Below are positions 1-6,918 of a DNA stretch of 15,642 nucleotides, piece after piece. The position numbers and the translations under genes were made by a program. Below the pieces are notes generated by a model. The model ran no database searches. It was not told the origin of the DNA and saw nothing but the letters and a program-made list of their open reading frames with translations. How positions within the stretch are numbered: position 1 is the stretch's first letter; each line of letters starts with the position of its first letter. Source of the stretch: Methanocorpusculum sp. (GTDB lineage: Archaea > Halobacteriota > Methanomicrobia > Methanomicrobiales > Methanocorpusculaceae); assembly GCA_030539595.1 (NCBI GenBank), contig JAUNXW010000021.1, positions 1 through 15,642 of the forward strand. The letters are read 5' to 3'.

Positions 1-3
1 TCG

Positions 4-130
4 CTTCGGACACATCGCGACTTCACTGGAAAAAGCTGCCGTAAAATGTTGATTTGGTGAGTACAAATTAACTTAGTAACGGCAGCATTTTTCAAGTGAG
101 GGAGCGAATTGGCTGAGGCGATAGCCGAAG
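4..130. repeat. Long imperfect palindrome at the window edge
   Basis: Positions 21-42 and 79-100 form an imperfect inverted repeat; both arms share the core GCTGCCGT read on opposite strands and a run of A next to it. Inside it, GTTGATTTG at 48-56 pairs with CAAATTAAC at 64-72 (one G-U type mismatch) around a 7-nt loop. Outside it, CTTCGG-ATCGC at 4-18 matches the reverse complement of 117-130 after a 13-nt gap. Read as RNA this would be one long stem-loop. It may continue left of the window. It could be the end of a mobile or repeat element, or a structured transcript; nothing here decides which. Confidence 0.5.
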
Positions 131-198
131 GCGCGACTGAACGCCGGAAAAATGCGATTGCCGAGAGATTCGCGTAGATTTGCGGTTTGTTTTGTGAG

Positions 199-360
199 GC
201 GAAGCCGAACTTCTAATAAATTCATATCAACGCTGAGCGGAGAGATTATCGTAGCGAAGCCCAAAGTTATTTGAAATAAAACTAATCAATAAAAAATAGC
301 GAAGTACTGTATAAACGGAGCGAAGCACGAAACTCAATCTAAATAATTAGCGAAGCACTG
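199..360. repeat. Scattered AGCGAAGC short repeats
   Basis: The octamer AGCGAAGC or a one-base variant occurs at about 198-205, 253-260, 298-305, 319-326 and 349-356. Two copies share a longer form, TAGCGAAG(T/C)ACTG, at 297-309 and 348-360. Spacing is irregular (21 to 53 nt), so this is not a CRISPR array. The copies all lie on the same strand in otherwise AT-rich sequence. No open reading frame of note uses them on the plus strand; a 63-codon minus-strand frame at 73-264 overlaps part of the region but has no recognisable content. Function unknown. Confidence 0.45.
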
Positions 361-401
361 TTATCATCAAATCTTGTCCAACTGATTCACATAACGATTC
401 G

Positions 402-489
402 CAAGTTTTCAACTTGGCTCGCAAGTCTGAGACTTGCTCAGCTAAAGATGCTAAAGCATCTCGCCTCGACTGAGAAACCTAAAGGTTTC
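402..489. repeat. Row of four short perfect hairpins
   Basis: Four consecutive perfect inverted repeats with tiny loops lie head to tail: CAAGTT-ttc-AACTTG (402-416), GCAAGTC-tga-GACTTGC (421-437), AGATGCT-aa-AGCATCT (446-461) and GAAACCT-aa-AGGTTTC (474-489). Centres are about 20, 25 and 28 nt apart. Stem sequences differ between hairpins, so the structure, not the sequence, is repeated. No T-run follows, so a conventional terminator is unlikely. The array sits 76 nt upstream of the patatin gene and could be a structured leader or intergenic repeat element. Function unknown. Confidence 0.6.
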
Positions 490-540
490 CGCATTAGACA
501 TACTCAAAAACTCAGTTCAACAGAATAGAAAACTAAAATC

Positions 541-549
541 ATATAAAAA
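541..549 (+). promoter_or_regulatory. Possible TATA box of the patatin-hisF run
   Basis: ATATAAAAA lies about 21 nt upstream of the ATG at 566. No Shine-Dalgarno-like sequence is seen between them. If it is the TATA box, the transcript would have almost no leader, and the array of hairpins at 402-489 would lie outside the mRNA. Confidence 0.4.
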
Positions 550-565
550 ACCAAACTGTAAACAA

Positions 566-1420
566 ATGTTATACGACGGCGCTATAGTTTTTGAAGGGGG
601 AGGAATGCGCGGCAGTTACACCTGCGGAGTAATAGATGCACTTCTGGATAACGATATAGAATTCAAGACCTGTTACGGAGTATCATCCGGTTCGTGCCAC
701 GCTACAAGCTACTTATCAAAACAACGAGGACGAGCCTTAAGAGTTCTTGTCGACTATCTGGACGATGACAGATTTTTCAGCCTCAAGTCGCGGATTAAAA
801 CAGGAAACATGTTCGGCGTAGAAATGATGTATGACACAATCCCCAAACATCTCGACCCTTACGACTACGCAACCTACAATAAATATCCCGGAACTTTTTA
901 CTCGGTCGCCTTCAACTGTATCACGGGAAAACCCGACTACCTGAAAGTAAAAATCATGGAAGAAGAATGGATGAAAGTCTGCGCCTCAAGTTCACTGCCG
1001 ATAATATCTGCAGAACCCATTGAACTTGACGGAGGAAGATATTTTGACGGAGGAATTGGAGACTCAATACCGGTTCGAAAATCCCTTGAGGACGGAAACA
1101 AAAAAACCGTCCTTGTGTTAACCCAGGCAAAAGGTTATCAGAAGAAGATGGACAAGTCCGTTCCGCTTCTCAAAATGAGATACCGCAAATATCCCCTTCT
1201 TGCAGAAAGAGTAGCCGACAGACACATCAGATACAATGAAACTCTTAAGTTCATCGACGAGCAGGAAAAACTCGGAAACATCTTCGTCATAAGACCGCTG
1301 AAACCCGTCAATGTCGGACGTCTTGAAACCGATAAAGCCAAGCTTGATGATGTTTATTATGAAGGACTTGATGAGGCAAATGCTTTGATTCCCAAACTCA
1401 TAGAATATCTGGAGAAGTAA
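566..1420 (+). CDS. Patatin-like phospholipase/acyl hydrolase family protein
   Basis: A 284-residue protein of the patatin family, serine hydrolases acting on acyl lipids through a Ser-Asp dyad. All three hallmarks are visible: the glycine-rich oxyanion loop EGGGMRG (residues 10-16), the nucleophile elbow GVSSG (38-42, nucleophile Ser40) and the FDGG motif with catalytic Asp161. There is no signal peptide or membrane segment, so it should be cytosolic. The overall shape, with a C-terminal helical tail after about residue 190, resembles the YjjU-like bacterial/archaeal subgroup rather than the longer outer-membrane types. The stop codon abuts the hisF start codon, so the two are probably co-transcribed and translationally coupled. 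Substrate cannot be told from sequence. Confidence 0.88.
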   Translation: MLYDGAIVFEGGGMRGSYTCGVIDALLDNDIEFKTCYGVSSGSCHATSYLSKQRGRALRVLVDYLDDDRFFSLKSRIKTGNMFGVEMMYDTIPKHLDPYDYATYNKYPGTFYSVAFNCITGKPDYLKVKIMEEEWMKVCASSSLPIISAEPIELDGGRYFDGGIGDSIPVRKSLEDGNKKTVLVLTQAKGYQKKMDKSVPLLKMRYRKYPLLAERVADRHIRYNETLKFIDEQEKLGNIFVIRPLKPVNVGRLETDKAKLDDVYYEGLDEANALIPKLIEYLEK

Positions 1421-2227
1421 ATGGTGCTTACGCGAAGAATTATCCCCTGTCTTGATTTAAAAGACGGAAGAGTTGTCAAGGGTGTAAACTTTGAAGGTCT
1501 TCGCGACGCAGGCGACCCTGTTGAGCTTGCCAAAAAATATAACGAGCAGGGTGCGGACGAGGTTGTTTTCTTAGATATTTCAGCTTCGCGTGAACATAAA
1601 AATACAATGACCGATGTCATCAGCAGAGCAGCCGACGAACTTTTTTTACCGCTGACGGTTGGAGGAGGGATTCGCTCGGTAAAAGAGATTCAGGAGATTT
1701 TAAGAGCCGGAGCGGATAAAACAAGTCTGAATACTTCGGCTGTGCAGAATCCTGAACTGATTTCAGAAGGCGCTAATCTTTTCGGAAACCAGTGTATAGT
1801 TTTAGCCGAAGATGTCAGAAGAAATTATGAGATGAGGGACGGAGTGAATGAAATTCATCTCACAGACGGCAGAACCTGCTGGTACGAGGTTGTTATTTAC
1901 GGCGGGAGTAAAAGAACAGGACTTGATGCGGTTGAATGGGCTAAAGATGCTGTTTCACGAGGTGCGGGAGAAATTCTTCTGACGTCAATGGAGACCGATG
2001 GAGTAAAAACAGGATTTGATTTAGAGATTACGCGGGCAATTTCCGAAAATACGGATGTTCCCGTGATTGCTTCCGGCGGTGTCGGAAAGTTGGAGCATTT
2101 CTATGATGGATTTGTTAAAGGTAAAGCCGATGCATGTCTTGCGGCAAGTGTTTTCCACTACGGTGAATTTACTATTCGTCAGGTTAAGGAGTATCTGAGT
2201 GACAGAGGAGTTCCAGTCAGATTATAA
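1421..2227 (+). CDS. hisF: Imidazole glycerol phosphate synthase subunit HisF
   Basis: HisF is the cyclase subunit of imidazole glycerol phosphate synthase, which with the glutaminase HisH turns PRFAR and ammonia into imidazole glycerol phosphate and AICAR (histidine biosynthesis). The 268-residue (beta/alpha)8 barrel begins RRIIPCLDLKDGRVVKGVNF, with catalytic Asp12, and carries the second catalytic Asp at position 131 in VLAEDVRR. Phosphate-binding loops are seen at TVGGGIR (79-85) and IASGGVG near the C terminus, followed by ADACLAASVFH. Length is normal for the family. A GGAG sequence at 1411-1414 precedes the ATG with 6-nt spacing inside the end of the patatin gene. No hisH or other his gene is in the window, so HisH must be elsewhere. 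Confidence 0.97.
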   Translation: MVLTRRIIPCLDLKDGRVVKGVNFEGLRDAGDPVELAKKYNEQGADEVVFLDISASREHKNTMTDVISRAADELFLPLTVGGGIRSVKEIQEILRAGADKTSLNTSAVQNPELISEGANLFGNQCIVLAEDVRRNYEMRDGVNEIHLTDGRTCWYEVVIYGGSKRTGLDAVEWAKDAVSRGAGEILLTSMETDGVKTGFDLEITRAISENTDVPVIASGGVGKLEHFYDGFVKGKADACLAASVFHYGEFTIRQVKEYLSDRGVPVRL

Positions 2228-2768
2228 GCTCCGCGGAATTAGATGGGGTGGGGTTTCTTTTAATGTCCCTAAATTCTTTGAAGGGGAATTTGTTTTAGAG
2301 ACAGGATGCGGTAACGGAAAAACCCTTAAGTCTCTTCCGGCAGATGCAGTCGGTATTGATATTTCAACGGAAGCGGTTTCTCTTGCGGGCGGAAATGCTC
2401 TTGCGGGAGATATTTGTTTTCTGCCGTTTGGTGACTGCACTTTTGATGCGGTTTTGTGTTTTCATGTTCTTGGGCATCTTAAAGCAGATGACCGCAGAAA
2501 AGCGGCAGCTGAGATGTTTCGTGTTCTGAAAAAAGGCGGGAAGATATATTTTAAAGGTTTTTCAAAGAGGGATTTCAGATTCGGAAAAGGTGATGAGGTC
2601 GAGCCTGATTCTTTTCTGAAAGGCGACGGCATCACCACACATTTTTTTGACGAGACTGAGGTGCGTGATTTGTTCGGCGAAGGAGATGTCAGTTTAAAAT
2701 CATGGACTTTGATGATTCGCGCAGTTCCTTATCTAAGAGAAGAGGTCTGCGGGGTTTTTGAGAAATAG
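2199..2768 (+). CDS. Class I SAM-dependent methyltransferase
   Basis: A 189-residue protein with the Rossmann-like fold of class I methyltransferases. Motif I is VLETGCGNG (residues 32-40), the acidic residue that contacts the SAM ribose is in GIDIS (Asp54), and motif IV is FDAVLCFHVLGHL (82-94), followed by MFRVLKKGGKIYF, the usual strand-helix-strand after motif V. It looks like a methyltransferase-11 domain with a short C-terminal extension. The GTG start overlaps hisF by 29 nt and is chosen because AAGGAG at 2186-2191 lies 7 nt upstream. Overlap implies coupled translation. The substrate cannot be named; no tRNA- or protein-specific accessory domain is seen. Confidence 0.85.
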   Translation: MTEEFQSDYKLRGIRWGGVSFNVPKFFEGEFVLETGCGNGKTLKSLPADAVGIDISTEAVSLAGGNALAGDICFLPFGDCTFDAVLCFHVLGHLKADDRRKAAAEMFRVLKKGGKIYFKGFSKRDFRFGKGDEVEPDSFLKGDGITTHFFDETEVRDLFGEGDVSLKSWTLMIRAVPYLREEVCGVFEK

Positions 2769-2807
2769 GGTTTTGTTCGTCTTGTTTCTTATTTTATCAT
2801 ATACAAT

Positions 2808-3836
2808 TCATAAATCAGTCTCTTTCAATTTTTTTGAGACCGCTTTTCTGTCAAGTCTGTTATGTGAAATAAATGCCGCGAGTTTTGCACAAGCATTGTA
2901 GTCTTCGACGAGTTCGTTGTATCTTATCATATCTTTTTGCAGACGCAGAACTTTTTTGTTGTGGATTTTTATTTTCTCGGCGTCGGCGCATAAGTCTATA
3001 TCTTTTTTGGAAGAAACTATTTCTGATTTTTCCGCTTCAATCTTATCTTTCAGCCTGAAAATTTCATTGACCGCATCACTCTCAGGTGAAATTTTTTCTT
3101 CGAGCGCTGAAAGTTTTTTAAGAATTTTCACTGTCTCTGAAATTGCGCCGTAGGTTTTTGTTCCGTGACCGATTTTGAAAACTTTGGGGCGTGTTCTGCA
3201 TACAGCGTATTTTGATTCGCTTGTTCCGATAAACGAAATCACTGTTGTTTCAATGAATGCATAACCGCAGCTCATAAAGTCATAGCCGTCTGCGACTTTT
3301 ATTCCGACGGCTGCATGATTCTCTTTTGCGAAATGAAGGATGCTTACCGCATAACCTTCGTGAGATAAAAGCCCTGCAAGCAGAACTGATTTGTCGCTGC
3401 AGATTCCCGTTCCGTCAACTGCAGTCTCTACTGGAAAACGCGGGGCTTTGTCAATGGACGCGACTTTTTCCGTGTCGTATGGTATTGACTGAACGTAAGC
3501 TGTGATTAGTTCAAGGTATTCGTCATCATCCAGATTGTTTTCAAATCTGATTTTCCGAAAAGGTTTCAGAAGCTCTGAGTAAAATTCGGTCAGGTTTTTA
3601 TCAAGCGCAAAGGATTGGTAATATTTTAAAAGCCAGATGTCGCCTATTCTCTCGGGAATCATTGCGGTTTTGGATGAATTTTTTGCCCCTGTGTATAAGG
3701 ACAGGGGAACGTTTATTGTGAATGAGTAGTTGAGGTGTCTGAACGGGAAAGATATGTTTGCTGAAACAGAGCCTTTGCTCTGCGAGGGAGTGATTTTTGG
3801 AAATTCTGCGTTGTTCAAAATACCGCGTGGAAGCAT
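2808..3836 (-). CDS. Transglutaminase-like superfamily protein with C-terminal coiled coil
   Basis: A 342-residue protein with a transglutaminase/cysteine-protease-like core: GTGICSDKSVLLAGLL (catalytic Cys146 in the GxCxDKS context), KENHAAVGI (His174) and GYAFIETT, in which Glu196 takes the place of the usual third acidic residue. Such domains in archaea are usually proteases or peptide-bond hydrolases rather than crosslinkers. Residues about 240-325 are rich in charged heptad-like stretches and probably form a coiled coil. The N-terminal 60 residues have no recognisable domain and no clear signal peptide. The gene converges on the methyltransferase gene (39 nt apart) and diverges from the prepilin peptidase. 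The substrate is unknown. Confidence 0.75.
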   Translation of the reverse strand: MLPRGILNNAEFPKITPSQSKGSVSANISFPFRHLNYSFTINVPLSLYTGAKNSSKTAMIPERIGDIWLLKYYQSFALDKNLTEFYSELLKPFRKIRFENNLDDDEYLELITAYVQSIPYDTEKVASIDKAPRFPVETAVDGTGICSDKSVLLAGLLSHEGYAVSILHFAKENHAAVGIKVADGYDFMSCGYAFIETTVISFIGTSESKYAVCRTRPKVFKIGHGTKTYGAISETVKILKKLSALEEKISPESDAVNEIFRLKDKIEAEKSEIVSSKKDIDLCADAEKIKIHNKKVLRLQKDMIRYNELVEDYNACAKLAAFISHNRLDRKAVSKKLKETDL

Positions 3837-4068
3837 TGCTGTATTTTTATTTAACTTTGAAGTAGAAAAGTCTGTCAGACATCAGAACCCTGCGTCATCA
3901 TCGTTAAAAACTCAGCGGGGGTAACTATCATCATTTGTCTTATTATTGTATTGAGTGGATTAGAATTAATTGTTTGGTATCTGTAGGTTTGTCCTGCAGA
4001 GGCTGTCTGTCCCACCGTGAAAAAATCCGTTGGATAAGCTCGTATGATTACATACATCAGACAATCCA

Positions 4069-4077
4069 TTTATCTAA
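4069..4077 (+). promoter_or_regulatory. TATA box of the prepilin peptidase gene
   Basis: TTTATCTAA is centred 28 nt upstream of the ATG at 4101, the spacing expected for an archaeal TATA box feeding a leaderless transcript. It lies inside the longer reading frame that opens at 4044, which argues against that upstream start. The 264-nt stretch between the two divergent genes holds nothing else convincing. Confidence 0.5.
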
Positions 4078-4100
4078 TTGTAAAACATAAATTTCTATTA

Positions 4101-4874
4101 ATGTTCGACCCGAGAATTCTTCTGGCAATATCTGCGGCAATTCTTCTGATAACATTTATAATTGCCTCGTGGCAGGATTTAAAAACCCGAACCGTTTACG
4201 CGGTCACGTGGTATCCGGCAGCAATTGCCTGCGGAATTCTATCCGTATGCTTCTGGGTAATGGAATTCATCAGCGAAAACCCTGCTGCAATCTACGTACT
4301 GCTTACGTCACTTTTTGTAGCCGGTATTATGGCGATGTTTACCTTTTTCGGTCTCTTCGGCAAAGCCGATGCCAAAGCCATGATTCTGCTCGCTCTCGTT
4401 GTTCCCGTAACGCCTTTTGCCGACTGGATATTCCCGTCTCTTGCGATTTCATCAATCATCAACGCAGGAATTGTTGTGCTTATAGTTCCTGTTGTATCTT
4501 TCATCAGAAACCTCATCTCCAAAAACAAAGCTCCTTTCTGGCTGATGTGCTCGGGAATGCCCGTTGAAGGCAGCTCAATAACCAAATACTTCGGCTTCGT
4601 ATCTGAATTAATCACAGAAGAGGACGGAAAAATAAACCGTGAATTCTGCAGACCCAGGAGTTCAATAAATGCTCTCCGCGAAAGTTCTTCACTCTCTCTT
4701 CGAGAGTTGAGAGAAAATCCGGATAAATACAAAGAGCAGCTTGACCTCTACGCAAAATCAGGCAAAGTCTGGATTTCGCACGGGATTCCACTTTTAATTC
4801 CGATAACTATCGGATATGTATTCGCTTTGTTCGGATTCTCGCTTGTGGATTTATTTATGGGGCTTGTTCTCTGA
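4101..4874 (+). CDS. A24 family prepilin/prearchaellin-type peptidase
   Basis: A membrane aspartic protease of the A24 (type IV prepilin peptidase) family, which cuts class III signal peptides of pilin-like proteins at the cytoplasmic face. The first catalytic Asp is in SWQDLKTR (Asp26 counted from this start) and the second in FGKADAK (Asp90), the archaeal form of the GxGD motif. There are about six hydrophobic segments, the last at the extreme C terminus. Between segments, residues about 135-230 form a soluble, charged insertion that is longer than in minimal A24 enzymes. The frame is open from 4044, but the ATG at 4101 is preferred because of the TATA box at 4069-4077. No pilin gene is in the window. 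The gene ends 3 nt from the convergent lipoprotein gene. Confidence 0.85.
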   Translation: MFDPRILLAISAAILLITFIIASWQDLKTRTVYAVTWYPAAIACGILSVCFWVMEFISENPAAIYVLLTSLFVAGIMAMFTFFGLFGKADAKAMILLALVVPVTPFADWIFPSLAISSIINAGIVVLIVPVVSFIRNLISKNKAPFWLMCSGMPVEGSSITKYFGFVSELITEEDGKINREFCRPRSSINALRESSSLSLRELRENPDKYKEQLDLYAKSGKVWISHGIPLLIPITIGYVFALFGFSLVDLFMGLVL

Positions 4875-4877
4875 AAA

Positions 4878-5648
4878 TTAATTAAGCCCGTATTTCTTTT
4901 TAAGTTCAATCCATTTATCCGAATCCATCAAATCCGTTAAACCGTGATTGATTTTTTCAAGCAGTTCTGTATTTTCTTTTCGCATGCCAACCGCAATTCC
5001 TTCGTTAACTCCTGTTTCACCCAGAATATAGATGTTCTTTGAATTTTCAGCGTATCCTCTGATAGCACTTTTTTCAAACACAACTGTTTGAACATCTCCA
5101 TTGTCCAATGCGGAAAACATTTCGTCGACATAACTGTAGACTACAATTATCCCATCGCTCACCATGTGGTCGTAATCTTCACCGAAATTATTCCTGACAA
5201 AGTTTTGTGAGGTTGTTCCAGATGGAATTCCTATTGTTGCGTTTCCTGTGAAGAAATCGTCCATGGTTGTATTGAGATTTTTATTTGAGGCGACAACAAT
5301 ATCAAGCGTCATGTAAGGTTTTGAGAAATTAATCAGTTCCATTCTCTCTTCGGTGACGCTCATATCCGAGTAAATCAGGTCAATTTCACCTGAAAGAAGG
5401 GAGGGGATAATATTGTCCCAATTCATTGAAATGAATTCTATATTCATATTTTCGTGTTGTGCAATCCATTTCATTGATTCGACATCAAATCCTGAAAATT
5501 CTCCGGTCTTTGCATCTTGAATAATGAAGGGGTCTGTTCCGTCGGTATCGATTCCGACGTAGTATGTGTCTCCAGTGATGCAGCCTGCAGAGGTTACTGC
5601 AAAAATCAGTACTAAGACGACAGAGGATATGAGTTTTATTTTATTCAT
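4878..5648 (-). CDS. Substrate-binding lipoprotein, amino-acid ABC type (SBP family 3)
   Basis: A 256-residue periplasmic-binding-type protein. The N terminus is a signal peptide with a lipobox-like TSAGC, so Cys23 is probably lipid-anchored to the outer face of the membrane. The rest follows family 3 solute-binding proteins for polar amino acids: GFDVESMKWIA after the first strand, DLIYSDMSVTEERMELINFS for the hinge region, IGIPSGTTSQNF, and a C-terminal LTDLMDSDKWIELKKKYG typical of the family. No permease or ATPase gene lies next to it, so its transporter partner is elsewhere, or it acts as a sensor or scavenger. The ligand cannot be read from sequence. Confidence 0.9.
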   Translation of the reverse strand: MNKIKLISSVVLVLIFAVTSAGCITGDTYYVGIDTDGTDPFIIQDAKTGEFSGFDVESMKWIAQHENMNIEFISMNWDNIIPSLLSGEIDLIYSDMSVTEERMELINFSKPYMTLDIVVASNKNLNTTMDDFFTGNATIGIPSGTTSQNFVRNNFGEDYDHMVSDGIIVVYSYVDEMFSALDNGDVQTVVFEKSAIRGYAENSKNIYILGETGVNEGIAVGMRKENTELLEKINHGLTDLMDSDKWIELKKKYGLN

Positions 5649-5667
5649 TCTTATGTCATTTTAGGTC

Positions 5668-5675
5668 GTTATAAC
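5668..5675 (-). promoter_or_regulatory. TATA-like box of the lipoprotein gene
   Basis: GTTATAAC, itself a palindrome, is centred about 24 nt upstream of the ATG at 5648 on the minus strand. No ribosome binding site is seen between, which suggests a leaderless or nearly leaderless transcript. Confidence 0.4.
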
Positions 5676-5742
5676 ATATTTAGTTTGGCGTATGGATGTT
5701 TTAGTGAATTGAGGCTGTCAAATCGTTATGTACCCTTGCGCT

Positions 5743-5796
5743 AAAAAAAATCTCCGATAAAATCTCATCAGAAAAAAAAATGATTTCAGAAAATCA
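5743..5796 (-). terminator. Hairpin plus T-run terminator of the metallo-hydrolase gene
   Basis: On the minus strand, TGATTT-TCTG-AAATCA (5796-5781) forms a 6-bp stem that begins in the stop codon, and is followed at once by a run of nine T (5780-5772). A second run of eight T follows at 5750-5743. Archaeal termination needs mainly the T-runs; the hairpin makes this look almost bacterial in form. Confidence 0.6.
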
Positions 5797-6918
5797 GAGT
5801 GTTTTTCTCTTAACAACCCATGCAAGTTTTGTAAGCTTATCATGAATATTTTCTGAAAGATGCCCTCTTCTTGCGTAGTGTGTGATTTTATCCGCAACAA
5901 TCATATTCCCTGAATCATCGTAAGCAGAGACCGCGCCGTGACCGCAGCAGAGTCTGAGGCGCTTTCCGTCTTTTCTTAATTCTGAATCAAGCTCGTGAGC
6001 GAGTTTCATCAGATTGTTGCGCTCTTCCGTTGCAAGTTTACTGTTTATATTCACCGACGTAATCAGATAATCGGGAATTGCCCCGTAGATAAGTCTCCAG
6101 CGCGACAAACTCTTTGGATTCAGAATACAGTCGCTTGTGAAAAGCAGACCGAACTCCGGTTCATAGAAAAATATCTGTCCCGCAAGGTGACCGCCGAAAC
6201 TTTCCCAGACCTCAAGATGAATCCCTTCAAAATCAATTGTATCAATCACGGAAAAAACTCCGCGCTTGCCGATAGGCTCGGTTTTTGAGAGAATGACCTC
6301 TTTGGGCATATTGAGTTTTGAGATTGTGTTGATGTTCAGCGTATAAATTCTGACCAAATCCTTGTAGTTGTTGACTGCGGCAAAACCTCTTGAACCGTCA
6401 TCAAGAAGTTTTTTGGTTGTCGGATGCATGTAAGCCGGAGCGGGCAAAAATCCTGTCATTCCCACGTGGTCTGCATCTCCATGAGTGCAGAGTACACGTT
6501 TTACGTCTGAGAAATCACCAAGTCCCAAGTCTTTCAGCGTAATCAGCCAGTCAGAGTAGTTCACACCGTAACCTGCATCAATCATCAGTTTACCTTTAGG
6601 TGTCTGGAAGATATGCAGACAACCTCCTCCGGGCGGTTGAAGAGTCCAGAAAGTTATGTCATTGTTCAGTTTGATTTTCTGCCAGTCACAGTAGAAGTTT
6701 TTCCCTGAGTTTCCGTAAAGGTAAAGACCGATACTCTGGATAATCCAGAGAACATCTTTTGGTTTTTTATCGAGCTTTGTAACGAGTTCAACAACCGCTT
6801 TTTCCGTGTCATCGAAATATTTGTCCCTGTCCTCTTCTTTTATCAAAGAGAGGTATGGAAGAATTCTTTTTATGTAGGACGGGGTTATGTATTTTCTTTT
6901 TCCGCTCAATTTATTCAT
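5794..6918 (-). CDS. Metallo-beta-lactamase fold hydrolase with HxDxDH variant
   Basis: A 374-residue protein with a central metallo-beta-lactamase fold. The metal motif reads THGDADHVG (His146, Asp148, Asp150, His151), so Asp replaces the second His of the classical HxHxDH; the same form is known in ComEC-type domains. Further ligands are His244 in GGHLAGQ, Asp263 in FTSDC and His327 in CCGHGAV, so the site is otherwise complete. The first 90 residues form a separate helical region. There is no signal peptide. The start overlaps the stop of the ribbon-helix-helix gene by 8 nt, so the two are co-translated. The substrate is unknown; nuclease or phosphodiesterase activity are possible but not shown. 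Confidence 0.8.
   Translation of the reverse strand: MNKLSGKRKYITPSYIKRILPYLSLIKEEDRDKYFDDTEKAVVELVTKLDKKPKDVLWIIQSIGLYLYGNSGKNFYCDWQKIKLNNDITFWTLQPPGGGCLHIFQTPKGKLMIDAGYGVNYSDWLITLKDLGLGDFSDVKRVLCTHGDADHVGMTGFLPAPAYMHPTTKKLLDDGSRGFAAVNNYKDLVRIYTLNINTISKLNMPKEVILSKTEPIGKRGVFSVIDTIDFEGIHLEVWESFGGHLAGQIFFYEPEFGLLFTSDCILNPKSLSRWRLIYGAIPDYLITSVNINSKLATEERNNLMKLAHELDSELRKDGKRLRLCCGHGAVSAYDDSGNMIVADKITHYARRGHLSENIHDKLTKLAWVVKRKTL

Noticed and set aside
73..264. 63-codon minus-strand ORF in the left repeat region
   Set aside because: It lies across the palindrome and repeat motifs, has no domain, ribosome binding site or promoter, and its sequence follows the repeats; likely chance.
199..489. Possible CRISPR array
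   Set aside because: Repeats are short (about 8-13 nt), irregularly spaced and, in the hairpin part, differ in sequence; no repeat-spacer pattern.
3875..4069. 64-codon minus-strand ORF between the transglutaminase and prepilin peptidase genes
   Set aside because: The composition is plausible for a protein, but it overlaps the prepilin peptidase promoter, has no clear start signal and no recognisable family. A database search could rescue it.
4044..4100. Upstream start for the prepilin peptidase
   Set aside because: The extra 19 residues precede the usual first membrane segment and contain the likely TATA box at 4069-4077.
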